From contig CALYLW010000551.1 of the NCBI GenBank assembly GCA_944989445.1, forward strand, positions 369,021 through 433,020: a DNA stretch of 64,000 bases, read 5' to 3'. The translations under genes and the position numbers were made by a program. Position 1 is the first letter of the stretch; each line of letters opens with the position of its first letter. Under the pieces are notes generated by a model that was given only the letters and a program-made list of their open reading frames with translations, was not told where the DNA came from and searched no databases. The stretch is from Ampullaceana balthica. Its lineage: Eukaryota; Mollusca; Gastropoda; Lymnaeidae. Positions 32,651-47,100 of this stretch are shown one piece after another.

Positions 32651-33078
32651 AATCTAGTCAATCCTGCCACATACCAATTCCAATAATTTATAACGTATAG
32701 ACTATAGCTCAATAACTCAAATAGTAAATACAATCAGGTTGTAACTTTTAACTTCACAAATAGAAACTACGACCCTAAATCGGTCCAGCGCCCGTTGTAT
32801 GTCTGTTGACCTCACACACTGTCTCAGGTCACGGGGTCAGTCCGTGTTCCGCCTCATTGGTCAGCGATGCTTAACTCATTCACCAGCTGAGTGGCCGATA
32901 ACACCTCGCCCCTCTTCTCTCAAGTGACCGATGGAGTCACGGCTGGCTGCACTGTTTACCAACAGTGATCTACGTTCTCAAATCTCGTCAAGGCTCAGGG
33001 TCGTCTTTTCCCTCTTTTGCCTACAGCACATTTGGTGCTCCACTTCTCGAATACGTCATACTTGGCTATGCTAGCCCT
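32651..33078. other. Moderately GC-rich interval, unassigned
   Basis: No protein recognised. The sequence and the array after it could be the internal part or LTR of a retrotransposon, but no terminal repeats could be paired. Confidence 0.3.
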
Positions 33079-33393
33079 ACACTTACTTGCTCCACTGTAG
33101 GTAACACTACCCTACACTTACTTGCTCCACTGTAGGTAACACTACCCTACACTTACTTGCTCCACTGTAGGTAACACTACCCTACATTTACTTGCTCCAC
33201 TGTAGGTAACACTACCCTACACTTACTTGCTCAACTGTAGGTAACACTACCCTACACTTACTTGCTCCACTGTAGGTAACACTACCCTACATTTACTTGC
33301 TCCACTGTAGGTAACACTACCCTACACTTACTTGCTCCACTGTAGGTAACACTACCCTACACTCACTTGCTCCACAGTAGGTAACACGACCCT
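33079..33393. repeat. 35-bp tandem repeat, about nine copies
   Basis: The unit begins CTACACTTACTTGCTCCACT and ends GTAGGTAACACTACC; copies differ at one to three bases, except the last. Confidence 0.95.
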
Positions 33394-34077
33394 ATATGTA
33401 CTTGCTGAAATAACATACATATATAACTAATTAACCAATAATGAATATAGTGTATATAAAAGAATACTTACATCTACTTCAACATAACAATTATACATTT
33501 GACTTTCCTAAGTATAATCTAAGTCCAACCTGCACACAAGCAAGGCTCCCTTCACAAGACACGTCCTTACAAGGGTTTGGAATGCAGAGGACGTATGTGT
33601 CTTATGTCCCAGTATATAACGACCGCTCACCTACGCCTGCCCTAAATTTCTATCGATTCTATTGGGTGAACCTTTCGTCCCATGGATGGTACATGTGACA
33701 ACTTAACTCTTATTGGTTAGGACCTAAGTCCCAATAACTATTGGGTGAACCCTGACCAATATAAAAAGCAGCATCCCTCCAAAAATGGCCTAGCCTAGTA
33801 TCTATTTCCTCCTGATAAACTTTAGTTGACCTATCACCAGCGTTTCCAAATCTTTGTCCCTCCAAAGTTAGTGTCTCACACTACTCACATTACCTCTGAA
33901 ACTATCCCCCAACGGTTCTAAAATAAAAGTGATTCTCAAAATATATTTAGGTACTCAACATCAATAAGTAACTTAATCATGCATCTCAAATATGAAATTA
34001 GCTTAATTTAAATTGGTTTATTCTCACTGAGCTTGTTAAATGTCGAGAGAACAATAACAAGGCGTTACATTTATGCC
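33394..34077 (-). mobile_element. Possible solo LTR
   Basis: On the minus strand the segment starts TGTAACGCCTTGTTATTG, a common gypsy LTR start, and holds a TATA-like CTTTTTATATTGG and paired GGTTCACCCAATA motifs. No second LTR or coding sequence is next to it, and the 3' edge is unclear. Confidence 0.3.
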
Positions 34078-34139
34078 CTGATAAAAGCACCCGAGTACAG
34101 CGGAATTACAATTAGATAAAGAATATCTTTAAATTAATA

Positions 34140-34760
34140 TAATAACATAGGACGCAATAATCGTATGTAATAAATAAGTTACAGTCTGTAATAATATGGT
34201 AATATTTGTCAGCGTGTAATCTTGCAATATATTGCCTTTATAAAAGAAAGAATTTTTAAAGATCGAAGTCACGTGACGTGCAGATACAGATTACATTGTT
34301 GTTTAGTAAACTTGACAAAATTTATTTGAAATTAAAAGTATTAATTTCATAGTTTCAACACAATGCATATAAAAATACGATGTTAAGATATGATTATTCC
34401 TTTGAAGACTTTATTTATATAAATATTTTTAAATTACATACATTTAAACATTAAGAATCACAGGTTACTAATAAATTAATATAATTAAAAAGAAAAAAAA
34501 ATGTTAATTCTGTTTCCACATAATTGTTCATAAAAACACATCAAGATCGGTGCTGTATCGTGCGGCACAGCACGTCTAATATGATAACACGACGGCTTTC
34601 TAAAAATATTCGTCTTGCTGGTAAAACCTGGATAATAATATTCTTCCTTCATATTATCATTATTAGGTCAACGTTTGGAAAGGCCTCGGCTATCATGACC
34701 TTTCATGTCTCTCTGGCTTTTTCTGTTTCATTGAAGACGTTATTGAAAACTTTTTGGAAG
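34140..34760 (-). repeat. Dispersed repeat family, copy E
   Basis: Diverged minus-strand copy. It has ATCGGTGCTGTATCGTGCGG at 34545, near the GCACCGGTGC position of other copies, and at 34745-34640 the LINE-tail segment that in copy C encodes the last ORF2 residues. Confidence 0.6.
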
Positions 34761-34954
34761 AACAATTCACAATGATTGTTTATGTCATCATTTTAACATC
34801 TGTGTTTACGTCACATCTTATATCATTGGAATTTTTACTCCCCTAAGACCCCACACCATCCCTAGCTAGGGAACACACTAGAAAATTTTTTACGTTGTGA
34901 ATGTTTACAAAGGTGATCACCTCATTTTGTTAAAGTTTAATTCTTGAGGTGTAC
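34761..34954. other. No recognised feature
   Basis: Short AT-rich interval; nothing supportable. Confidence 0.4.
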
Positions 34955-35095
34955 TCTCAAATATAGGCATGCCCAAGCCCTACATGGGCTGTAGCGCCAC
35001 AGGGATGGATGGATGGACTGTCAAATATAGGCAGGCCCAAGCCCTACATGGGCTGTAGCGCCACAGTGATGGATGGATGGACTGTCAAATATAAA
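34955..35095. repeat. 64-bp tandem duplication with GGAT tail
   Basis: TCAAATATAGGCA starts at 34957 and 35021. Each unit holds CCCTACATGGGCTGTAGCGC and ends with GGATGGATGGA. This looks like the 3' end of a SINE with a simple-repeat tail (inference). Confidence 0.75.
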
Positions 35096-35149
35096 TTCAA
35101 AATGCGTGAAAATTCTTATAGGAAATAAGTGTTTCCTTCATACACACCC

Positions 35150-35405
35150 ACAGACGCCTACAGTGTATTTATGCCAATTGAGATAAATATATTATTATTC
35201 ACAGTAGGATATGTTAAGTAGCGCATACGGTTCATAGAGAGTGTATTTATATAAATTGAGATACATATGTTATTATTCTCAGTAGGATATGTTTAGCAGT
35301 GGACACATGTTTACTGACAGTGTATTTATACACAGTGATATACAGGTGATATTATTCTCAGGTAGGATATGTTTAGCAGTAGATAGTGTTTATTACTGAG
35401 TATTT
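35150..35405. repeat. ~78-bp tandem repeat, three copies
   Basis: GTGTATTTAT...GTAGGATATGTTTAGCAG recurs three times with substitutions and small indels. Confidence 0.75.
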
Positions 35406-36235
35406 ACTCAAGGGAGACTAATCGTTGTTGTTGTCATGGTAACTCTAATATTGCTCAGAAAGAAACAACCAATGTCCAAACACTTTAAATAGTTTTTTAT
35501 TTACTTACTTTTTCCCTTGTATATCACAACAGAATGTTAAAGATTAAAAGTGTGTGTAGCCAAAGTCCCTAATTAGTATTGTCAAGATTTTCATTATTTT
35601 TCTGGGCAGTACAGCTGTCTAATGATAACAAGTGGATAATGTCAATGACTTACTTCTCAATACAGCTAGTGCTATATCATCAATTGATGTTGTTCCTGAA
35701 TCATCTACAGCAAATAAAAACAAAACAATTTACGACTGATGTGAATACGCCGTCAACAACACTACCATGTGCTGGTCATTTGACATCATCTTGTAGAAAC
35801 ATTGTTGTTTTGGATGGTGAACATCTCCTTTAAATTTTTTATTTCGCATTGTAAACATACTGAAGGAAATGTGTTTGTTTTGTTCTGGACATTTCTTTAT
35901 TTAACGTTACGGGTAAAGCGCTAGCTGTCCATTTCCTTTAGGTCTATTTGTTGATTAATTTATTCAGAGAGTGTAGAAAAGTGTACATTAAAAACAAACG
36001 CTTTTTAATTGGAATCAGTGGAGACATACAAAAAATGCAATACCGTAAGCTCGGTCAAGAATAACAATACTTTTATTCGGAAGCCAGACACGTTCATTTG
36101 AGAAAAAAGTATTCCATTTGTATATATATATATTTACCCTTTACGGATCTCAAAAGTGTAAAATAAACATAATTACAATACAACACAATGTCATTTATTG
36201 ACCTGATTAGGAATTTAACATTGCATTCTTGGAAA
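35406..36235. other. No recognised gene
   Basis: AT-rich; an 84-codon plus frame at 35579-35833 shows no motif and is judged spurious. Confidence 0.4.
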
Positions 36236-36239
36236 ATGA

Positions 36240-36800
36240 TAAGTAAACAAAAATTTTTTTAAATAAATTAATATAACAATCGGAATGCTACCAGCTACAT
36301 AGATCTACATAATTCATGGACCTTTTAATATCTAGAGCGAAATACACCACGCAAAATATTTCTACCAATTAACAAAAATAATTGAAAAAAAAATTAAAAG
36401 GAATTACAACAATCCACTTGATCAGGACAAAGAAGAGACAGCGGCTTAATTTTAACACGGTAAATGTTCCGTTCATTGTATTATATGCTAATTTGCGCAA
36501 AATATCACCATGTGTAACACTACTCTCATTAAATATTTTGTTAATTCGTTTGGTTTGCTTGTGAATAATTTAATAAACGTTTATATAGCAATGAATGTAT
36601 CGTATTATTATAAGTTCTACAGGGTACAAATGAAATCTTACAAAATTTTGCTTCTTTTCAGAAATCTAATAGTAAAAAGTATTTAACATTCCGTTACTGT
36701 ATTTTACACAAGTATTGGGGAGAAAAAAGTCGTATCACAAAACAGTTAGTGGAAGTACAGTTGCTATCATATAATGGGAACAGAACATTTATTATTTTTT
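36240..36800 (-). repeat. Dispersed repeat segment with a single 42-bp monomer
   Basis: Reverse complement of 20930-21180 joined to 24372-24560. Between GCAAATTAGCATATA and GCCGCTGTCTC it holds exactly one unit related to the satellite at 21181-24371 (about 36434-36485). Confidence 0.85.
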
Positions 36801-38125
36801 TTCTAAATGTATTTAACATTTTCTTTTAAGACGTTTTTTTTTAAAAGAAAAAAGCAATGTGTATTTTAAAAGCATACATTTTGACAAAATATTTCATTTC
36901 TATTCATAAAATTTGTATCGTCAAATTGTGTAATAAAGACATTACCTAAAATCACTCTTTTTATTATCATTTTAACAAAATATAATAAACAATGCTAAAT
37001 GTTGTTATTTCCCTTGGCTAATCTAAAAGAAAGTCATAGTTGCTCCAGTGTTCACATTGCGGAGCAGCTCCAGACAAAAAAAAATTAAAATTAAATGTAA
37101 AATGAAATATTTAAAAAATATTTTTTTTAAAACGACAATCTTTTATTTACATTTAGAAAATGCATTAAAAAGAATACAATAAAAATGTTCTATGATAAAG
37201 AGGTGAAATGACTGAACCTATCCACTGTACATAAAATTGTGCGGCGCCCATCTACGAGAATTTATCTTTTTAAGCTAATTACAATTATTGAAAAGAAAGT
37301 TAGTTTTGACACTGTTAACTTTAATGTAATTGTTTGCAAATGTCGTGTTCATAATATTTTGTTTCATTCAAAATAAGATAGTTCTATTTTATTTTTTATA
37401 GTGTTGTTTACTTTCAAATACATGTATTTTACAAGTGTTAATTAGCTGGGACAAGAGTGAAACCAGATCAATAAGAAGTACGTTACATGTTTTAGGTGGT
37501 TAAGGTAAATTTAAAGTTAGAATGGAAAAAAAATAATTCCAAAATAAACGATTTTTTTTTAAAATAAAAATACCAGAGTTCAGTACATACGGGTTTATAA
37601 CACTGTGACAATGCTATATATACATTTTTTTAAATATATAAAACCCAGCCAGTCTGTTTCATTTAATTGGGTAAAACTAAATGTGTGTGTAAAGGCGCGG
37701 CAAACTATATTATTTGATGTAGAAACTGATTTGTGGTCCAAACAATGGTATATATTTGTTAGGTAGGAGATTATGTTATTTTAATGTGTTCAGCATTTTT
37801 TTTATATGTTGTATATAAGAAATAAAGGACGTTGTATCTATAGATGAATGCAGTAAAAGGAAATAACATTTACGGGTTAATGGAAAGATGGATAACTTAT
37901 TTTTTAAAATACTGTTTAAAACATGATAAAATTTTGTACTGTAGTTTATAACTATATATAAAGGGGAACATTACAATTTATAATTATATATAGAGGCACA
38001 TTTATAAGTATATAGAGGGGCGCCATTGTAACCCTTTGTAAGTTCTTTTCCTTGGTAGGAGCATGTGTTAATAATATCGTCTAAACCTTGGTGGCACTGA
38101 CTCTAGCTTAGCCACTGTTAATATC
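36801..38125. other. AT-rich interval with one dispersed repeat
   Basis: No coding region. 37280-37440 is the inverted counterpart of 53530-53730 (shared GTTAGTTTTGACACTGTTAA). The last 150 bases before the satellite contain short TATATA-GAGG repeats. Confidence 0.5.
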
Positions 38126-41100
38126 ATTGTGGCGATGTTTAAGTTACAACTTTAGGTTATATTTAACTCCAATCATTGTGTCGATGTTTAAGTTACAACT
38201 TTAGGATACATTTAACTCCAATCATTGTGGCCATGTTTAAGTTACAACTTTAGGCTACATTTAACTCCAATCATTGTGTCCATGTTTAAGTTACAACTTT
38301 AGGCTACATTTAACTCCAATCATTGTGTCCAAGTTTAAGTTACAACTTTAGGCTACATTTAACTCCAATCATTGTGTCGATGTTTAAGTTACAACTATAG
38401 GCTACATTTAACTCCAATCATTGTGTCGATGTTTAAGTTACAACTTTAGGCTACATTTAACTCCAATCATTGTGGCGATGTTTAAGTTACAACTTTAGGC
38501 TACATTTAACTCCAATCATTGTGTCGATGTTTAAGTTACAACTTTAGGCTACATTTAACTCCAATCATTGTGTCGATGTTTAAGTTACAACTTTAGGCTA
38601 CATTTAACTCAAATCATTGTGGCCATGTTTAAGTTACAACTTTAGGCTACATTTAACTCCAATCATTGTGGCCATGTTTAAGTTACAACTTTAGGCTACA
38701 TTTAACTCCAATCATTGTGGCCAAGTTTAAGTTACAACTTTAGGCTACATTTAACTCCAATCATTGTGGCGATGTTTAAGTTACAACTTTAGGCTACATT
38801 TAACTCCAATCATTGTGTCGATGTTTAAGTTACAACTTTAGGCTACATTTAACTCCAATCATTGTGGCGATGTTTAAGTTACGACTTTAGGATACATTTA
38901 ACTCCAATCATTGTGGCCATGTTTAAGTTACAACTTTAGGATACATTTAACTCCAATCATTGTGGCCATGTTTAAGTTACAACTTTAGGCTACATTTAAC
39001 TCCAATCATTGTGTCGATGTTTAAGTTACAACTTTAGGCTACATTTAACTCCAATCATTGTGTCGATGTTTAAGTTACAACTTTAGGATACATTTAACTC
39101 CAATCATTGTGTCCATGTTTAAGTTACAACTTTAGGCTACATTTTACTCCAATCATTGTGTCGATGTTTAAGTTACAACTTTAGGATACATTTAACTCCA
39201 ATCATTGTGTCCATGTTTAAGTTACAACTTTAGGCTACATTTAACTCCAATCATTGTGTCGATGTTTAAGTTACAACTTTAGGCTACATTTAACTCCAAT
39301 CATTGTGTCGATGTTTAAGTTACAACTTTAGGCTACATTTAACTCCAATCATTGTGTCGATGTTTAAGTTACAACTTTAGGCTACATTTAACTCCAATCA
39401 TTGTGACGATGTTTACGTTACAACTTTAGGATACATTTAACTCCAATCATTGTGTCGATGTTTAAGTTACAACTTTAGGCTACATTTAACTCCAATCATT
39501 GTGTCGATGTTTAAGTTACAACTTTAGGCTACATTTAACTCCAATCATTGTGTCGATGTTTAAGTTACAACTTTAGGCTACATTTAACTCCAATCATTGT
39601 GTCGATGTTTAAGTTACAACTTTAGGCTACATTTAACTCCAATCATTGTGGCCATGTTTAAGTTACAACTTTAGGCTACATTTAACTCCAATCATTGTGT
39701 CGATGTTTAAGTTACAACTTTAGGCTACATTTAACTCCAATCATTGTGGCGATGTTTAAGTTACAACTTTAGGATACATTTAACTCCAATCATTGTGTCG
39801 ATGTTTAAGTTACAACTTTAGGCTACATTTAACTCCAATCATTGTGTCGATGTTTAAGTTACAACTTTAGGCTACATTTAACTCCAATCATTGTGTCGAT
39901 GTTTAAGTTACAACTTTAGGCTACATTTAACTCCAATCATTGTGTCGATGTTTAAGTTACAACTTTAGGCTACATTTAACTCCAATCATTGTGTCGATGT
40001 TTAAGTTACAACTTTAGGCTACATTTAACTCCAATCATTGTGGCGATGTTTAAGTTACAACTTTAGGCTACATTTAACTCCAATCATTGTGTCGATGTTT
40101 AAGTTACAACTTTAGGCTACATTTAACTCCAATCATTGTGTCGATGTTTAAGTTACAACTTTAGGCTACATTTAACTCCAATCATTGTGTCGATGTTTAA
40201 GTTACAACTTTAGGCTACATTTAACTCCAATCATTGTGGCGATGTTTAAGTTACAACTTTAGGCTACATTTAACTCCAATCATTGTGTCGATGTTTAAGT
40301 TACAACTTTAGGCTACATTTAACTCCAATCATTGTGTCGATGTTTAAGTTACAACTTTAGGCTACATTTAACTCCAATCATTGTGTCGATGTTTAAGTTA
40401 CAACTTTAGGATACATTTAACTCCAATCATTGTGTCGATGTTTAAGTTACAACTTTAGGCTACATTTAACTCCAATCATTGTGTCGATGTTTAAGTTACA
40501 ACTTTAGGCTACATTTAACTCCAATCATTGTGTCGATGTTTAAGTTACAACTTTAGGCTACATTTAACTCCAATCATTGTGGCCATGTTTAAGTTACAAC
40601 TTTAGGATACATTTAACTCCAATCATTGTGGCCATGTTTAAGTTACAACTTTAGGATACATTTAACTCCAATCATTGTGGCCATGTTTAAGTTACAACTT
40701 TAGGATACATTTAACTCCAATCATTGTGTCGATGTTTAAGTTACAACTTTAGGATACATTTAACTCCAATCATTGTGGCCATGTTTAAGTTACAACTTTA
40801 GGATACATTTAACTCCAATCATTGTGTCGATGTTTAAGTTACAACTTTAGGATACATTTAACTCCAATCATTGTGGCCATGTTTAAGTTACAACTTTAGG
40901 ATACATTTAACTCCAATCATTGTGGCCATGTTTAAGTTACAACTTTAGGATACATTTAACTCCAATCATTGTGGCCATGTTTAAGTTACAACTTTAGGCT
41001 ACATTTAACTCCAATCATTGTGGCCATGTTTAAGTTACAACTTTAGGATACATTTAACTCCAATCATTGTGTCGATGTTTAAGTTACAACTTTAGGCTAC

Positions 41101-44100
41101 ATTTAACTCCAATCATTGTGGCCATGTTTAAGTTACAACTTTAGGATACATTTAACTCCAATCATTGTGGCGATGTTTAAGTTACAACTTTAGGCTACAT
41201 TTAACTCCAATCATTGTGTCGATGTTTAAGTTACAACTTTAGGCTACATTTAACTCCAATCATTGTGTCGATGTTTAAGTTACAACTTTAGGATACATTT
41301 AACTCCAATCATTGTGTCGATGTTTAAGTTACAACTTTAGGATACATTTAACTCCAATCATTGTGTCCATGTTTAAGTTACAACTTTAGGCTACATTTAA
41401 CTCCAATCATTGTGTCGATGTTTAAGTTACAACTTTAGGATACATTTAACTCCAATCATTGTGTCGATGTTTAAGTTACAACTTTAGGCTACATTTAACT
41501 CCAATCATTGTGTCGATGTTTAAGTTACAACTTTAGGATACATTTAACTCCAATCATTGTGGCCATGTTTAAGTTACAACTTTAGGCTACATTTAACTCC
41601 AATCATTGTGTCCATGTTTAAGTTACAACTTTAGGCTACATTTAACTCCAATCATTGTGGCCATGTTTAAGTTACAACTTTAGGCTACATTTAACTCCAA
41701 TCATTGTGTCGATGTTTAAGTTACAACTTTAGGCTACATTTAACTCCAATCATTGTGTCGATGTTTAAGTTACAACTTTAGGATACATTTAACTCCAATC
41801 ATTGTGGCCATGTTTAAGTTACAACTTTAGGCTACATTTAACTCCAATCATTGTGTCCATGTTTAAGTTACAACTTTAGGCTACATTTAACTCCAATCAT
41901 TGTGGCCATGTTTAAGTTACAACTTTAGGCTACATTTAACTCCAATCATTGTGGCCATGTTTAAGTTACAACTTTAGGCTACATTTAACTCCAATCATTG
42001 TGTCGATGTTTAAGTTACAACTTTAGGCTACATTTAACTCCAATCATTGTGTCGATGTTTAAGTTACAACTTTAGGCTACATTTAACTCCAATCATTGTG
42101 TCGATGTTTAAGTTACAACTTTAGGCTACATTTAACTCCAATCATTGTGGCCATGTTTAAGTTACAACTTTAGGCTACATTTAACTCCAATCATTGTGGC
42201 CATGTTTAAGTTACAACTTTAGGCTACATTTAACTCCAATCATTGTGTCGATGTTTAAGTTACAACTTTAGGCTACATTTAACTCCAATCATTGTGTCAT
42301 GTTTAAGTTACAACTTTAGGCTACATTTAACTCCAATCATTGTGGCCATGTTTAAGTTACAACTTTAGGCTACATTTAACTCCAATCATTGTGGCCATGT
42401 TTAAGTTACAACTTTAGGATACATTTAACTCCAATCATTGTGTCGATGTTTAAGTTACAACTTTAGGCTACATTTAACTCCAATCATTGTGGCCATGTTT
42501 AAGTTACAACTTTAGGCTACATTTAACTCCAATCATTGTGGCCATGTTTAAGTTACAACTTTAGGCTACATTTAACTCCAATCATTGTGTCGATGTTTAA
42601 GTTACAACTTTAGGCTACATTTAACTCCAATCATTGTGTCGATGTTTAAGTTACAACTTTAGGCTACATTTAACTCCAATCATTGTGGCGATGTTTAAGT
42701 TACAACTTTAGGCTACATTTAACTCCAATCATTGTGTCGATGTTTAAGTTACAACTTTAGGCTACATTTAACTCCAATCATTGTGGCCATGTTTAAGTTA
42801 CAACTTTAGGCTACATTTAACTCCAATCATTGTGTCGATGTTTAAGTTACAACTTTAGGCTACATTTAACTCCAATCATTGTGGCCATGTTTAAGTTACA
42901 ACTTTAGGCTACATTTAACTCCAATCATTGTGTCGATGTTTAAGTTACAACTTTAGGCTACATTTAACTCCAATCATTGTGGCCATGTTTAAGTTACAAC
43001 TTTAGGCTACATTTAACTCCAATCATTGTGTCGATGTTTAAGTTACAACTTTAGGCTACATTTAACTCCAATCATTGTGTCATGTTTAAGTTACAACTTT
43101 AGGCTACATTTAACTCCAATCATTGTGGCGATGTTTAAGTTACAACTTTAGGCTACATTTAACTCCAATCATTGTGTCCATGTTTAAGTTACAACTTTAG
43201 GCTACATTTAACTCCAATCATTGTGGCCATGTTTAAGTTACAACTTTAGGCTACATTTAACTCCAATCATTGTGTCCATGTTTAAGTTACAACTTTAGGC
43301 TACATTTAACTCCAATCATTGTGTCCATGTTTAAGTTACAACTTTAGGCTACATTTAACTCCAATCATTGTGTCATGTTTAAGTTACAACTTTAGGCTAC
43401 ATTTAACTCCAATCATTGTGTCGATGTTTAAGTTACAACTTTAGGCTACATTTAACTCCAATCATTGTGGCCATGTTTAAGTTACAACTTTAGGCTACAT
43501 TTAACTCCAATCATTGTGGCCATGTTTAAGTTACAACTTTAGGCTACATTTAACTCCAATCATTGTGGCGATGTTTAAGTTACAACTTTAGGCTACATTT
43601 AACTCCAATCATTGTGGCCATGTTTAAGTTACAACTTTAGGCTACATTTAACTCCAATCATTGTGTCGATGTTTAAGTTACAACTTTAGGCTACATTTAA
43701 CTCCAATCATTGTGTCCATGTTTAAGTTACAACTTTAGGCTACATTTAACTCCAATCATTGTGGCGATGTTTAAGTTACAACTTTAGGCTACATTTAACT
43801 CCAATCATTGTGTCGATGTTTAAGTTACAACTTTAGGCTACATTTAACTCCAATCATTGTGGCCATGTTTAAGTTACAACTTTAGGCTACATTTAACTCC
43901 AATCATTGTGTCGATGTTTAAGTTACAACTTTAGGCTACATTTAACTCCAATCATTGTGTCGATGTTTAAGTTACAACTTTAGGCTACATTTAACTCCAA
44001 TCATTGTGTCGATGTTTAAGTTACAACTTTAGGCTACATTTAACTCCAATCATTGTGGCCATGTTTAAGTTACAACTTTAGGCTACATTTAACTCCAATC

Positions 44101-47100
44101 ATTGTGTCGATGTTTAAGTTACAACTTTAGGCTACATTTAACTCCAATCATTGTGGCCATGTTTAAGTTACAACTTTAGGCTACATTTAACTCCAATCAT
44201 TGTGTCGATGTTTAAGTTACAACTTTAGGCTACATTTAACTCCAATCATTGTGGCGATGTTTAAGTTACAACTTTAGGCTACATTTAACTCCAATCATTG
44301 TGGCGATGTTTAAGTTACAACTTTAGGATACATTTAACTCCAATCATTGTGTCGATGTTTAAGTTACAACTTTAGGCTACATTTAACTCCAATCATTGTG
44401 GCCATGTTTAAGTTACAACTTTAGGCTACATTTAACTCCAATCATTGTGGCCATGTTTAAGTTACAACTTTAGGCTACATTTAACTCCAATCATTGTGGC
44501 GATGTTTAAGTTACAACTTTAGGCTACATTTAACTCCAATCATTGTGGCCATGTTTAAGTTACAACTTTAGGCTACATTTAACTCCAATCATTGTGGCCA
44601 TGTTTAAGTTACAACTTTAGGCTACATTTAACTCCAATCATTGTGTCGATGTTTAAGTTACAACTTTAGGCTACATTTAACTCCAATCATTGTGGCCATG
44701 TTTAAGTTACAACTTTAGGCTACATTTAACTCCAATCATTGTGTCGATGTTTAAGTTACAACTTTAGGCTACATTTAACTCCAATCATTGTGTCGATGTT
44801 TAAGTTACAACTTTAGGCTACATTTAACTCCAATCATTGTGGCGATGTTTAAGTTACAACTTTAGGCTACATTTAACTCCAATCATTGTGTCGATGTTTA
44901 AGTTACAACTTTAGGCTACATTTAACTCCAATCATTGTGGCGATGTTTAAGTTACAACTTTAGGCTACATTTAACTCCAATCATTGTGTCGATGTTTAAG
45001 TTACAACTTTAGGCTACATTTAACTCCAATCATTGTGTCCATGTTTAAGTTACAACTTTAGGCTACATTTAACTCCAATCATTGTGTCGATGTTTAAGTT
45101 ACAACTTTAGGCTACATTTAACTCCAATCATTGTGGCCATGTTTAAGTTACAACTTTAGGCTACATTTAACTCCAATCATTGTGTCCATGTTTAAGTTAC
45201 AACTTTAGGCTACATTTAACTCCAATCATTGTGTCGATGTTTAAGTTACAACTTTAGGCTACATTTAACTCCAATCATTGTGGCGATGTTTAAGTTACAA
45301 CTTTAGGCTACATTTAACTCCAATCATTGTGTCGATGTTTAAGTTACAACTTTAGGCTACATTTAACTCCAATCATTGTGTCGATGTTTAAGTTACAACT
45401 TTAGGCTACATTTAACTCCAATCATTGTGGCCATGTTTAAGTTACAACTTTAGGCTACATTTAACTCCAATCATTGTGGCGATGTTTAAGTTACAACTTT
45501 AGGCTACATTTAACTCCAATCATTGTGTCGATGTTTAAGTTACAACTTTAGGCTACATTTAACTCCAATCATTGTGTCGATGTTTAAGTTACAACTTTAG
45601 GCTACATTTAACTCCAATCATTGTGGCCATGTTTAAGTTACAACTTTAGGCTACATTTAACTCCAATCATTGTGGCGATGTTTAAGTTACAACTTTAGGC
45701 TACATTTAACTCCAATCATTGTGTCGATGTTTAAGTTACAACTTTAGGCTACATTTAACTCCAATCATTGTGGCCATGTTTAAGTTACAACTTTAGGATA
45801 CATTTAACTCCAATCATTGTGTCGATGTTTAAGTTACAACTTTAGGCTACATTTAACTCCAATCATTGTGTCGATGTTTAAGTTACAACTTTAGGCTACA
45901 TTTAACTCCAATCATTGTGGCGATGTTTAAGTTACAACTTTAGGCTACATTTAACTCCAATCATTGTGTCGATGTTTAAGTTACAACTTTAGGCTACATT
46001 TAACTCCAATCATTGTGGCGATGTTTAAGTTACAACTTTAGGCTACATTTAACTCCAATCATTGTGTCGATGTTTAAGTTACAACTTTAGGATACATTTA
46101 ACTCCAATCATTGTGTCGATGTTTAAGTTACAACTTTAGGCTACATTTAACTCCAATCATTGTGTCGATGTTTAAGTTACAACTTTAGGCTACATTTAAC
46201 TCCAATCATTGTGGCCATGTTTAAGTTACAACTTTAGGCTACATTTAACTCCAATCATTGTGTCGATGTTTAAGTTACAACTTTAGGCTACATTTAACTC
46301 CAATCATTGTGGCGATGTTTAAGTTACAACTTTAGGCTACATTTAACTCCAATCATTGTGGCGATGTTTAAGTTACAACTTTAGGCTACATTTAACTCCA
46401 ATCATTGTGGCGATGTTTAAGTTACAACTTTAGGCTACATTTAACTCCAATCATTGTGTCGATGTTTAAGTTACAACTTTAGGCTACATTTAACTCCAAT
46501 CATTGTGGCCATGTTTAAGTTACAACTTTAGGCTACATTTAACTCCAATCATTGTGGCGATGTTTAAGTTACAACTTTAGGCTACATTTAACTCCAATCA
46601 TTGTGCGATGTTTAAGTTACAACTTTAGGATACATTTAACTCCAATCATTGTGTCGATGTTTAAGTTACAACTTTAGGCTACATTTAACTCCAATCATTG
46701 TGGCCATGTTTAAGTTACAACTTTAGGCTACATTTAACTCCAATCATTGTGGCGATGTTTAAGTTACAACTTTAGGCTACATTTAACTCCAATCATTGTG
46801 GCGATGTTTAAGTTACAACTTTAGGCTACATTTAACTCCAATCATTGTGACGATGTTTAAGTTACAACTTTAGGATACATTTAACTCCAATCATTGTGTC
46901 GATGTTTAAGTTACAACTTTAGGCTACATTTAACTCCAATCATTGTGGCCATGTTTAAGTTACAACTTTAGGCTACATTTAACTCCAATCATTGTGGCGA
47001 TGTTTAAGTTACAACTTTAGGCTACATTTAACTCCAATCATTGTGTCGATGTTTAAGTTACAACTTTATGCTACATTTAACTCCAATCATTGTGGCGATG

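Noticed and set aside
35579..35833. 84-codon plus-strand ORF
   Set aside because: No recognisable domain, no splice or regulatory context, AT-rich surroundings.
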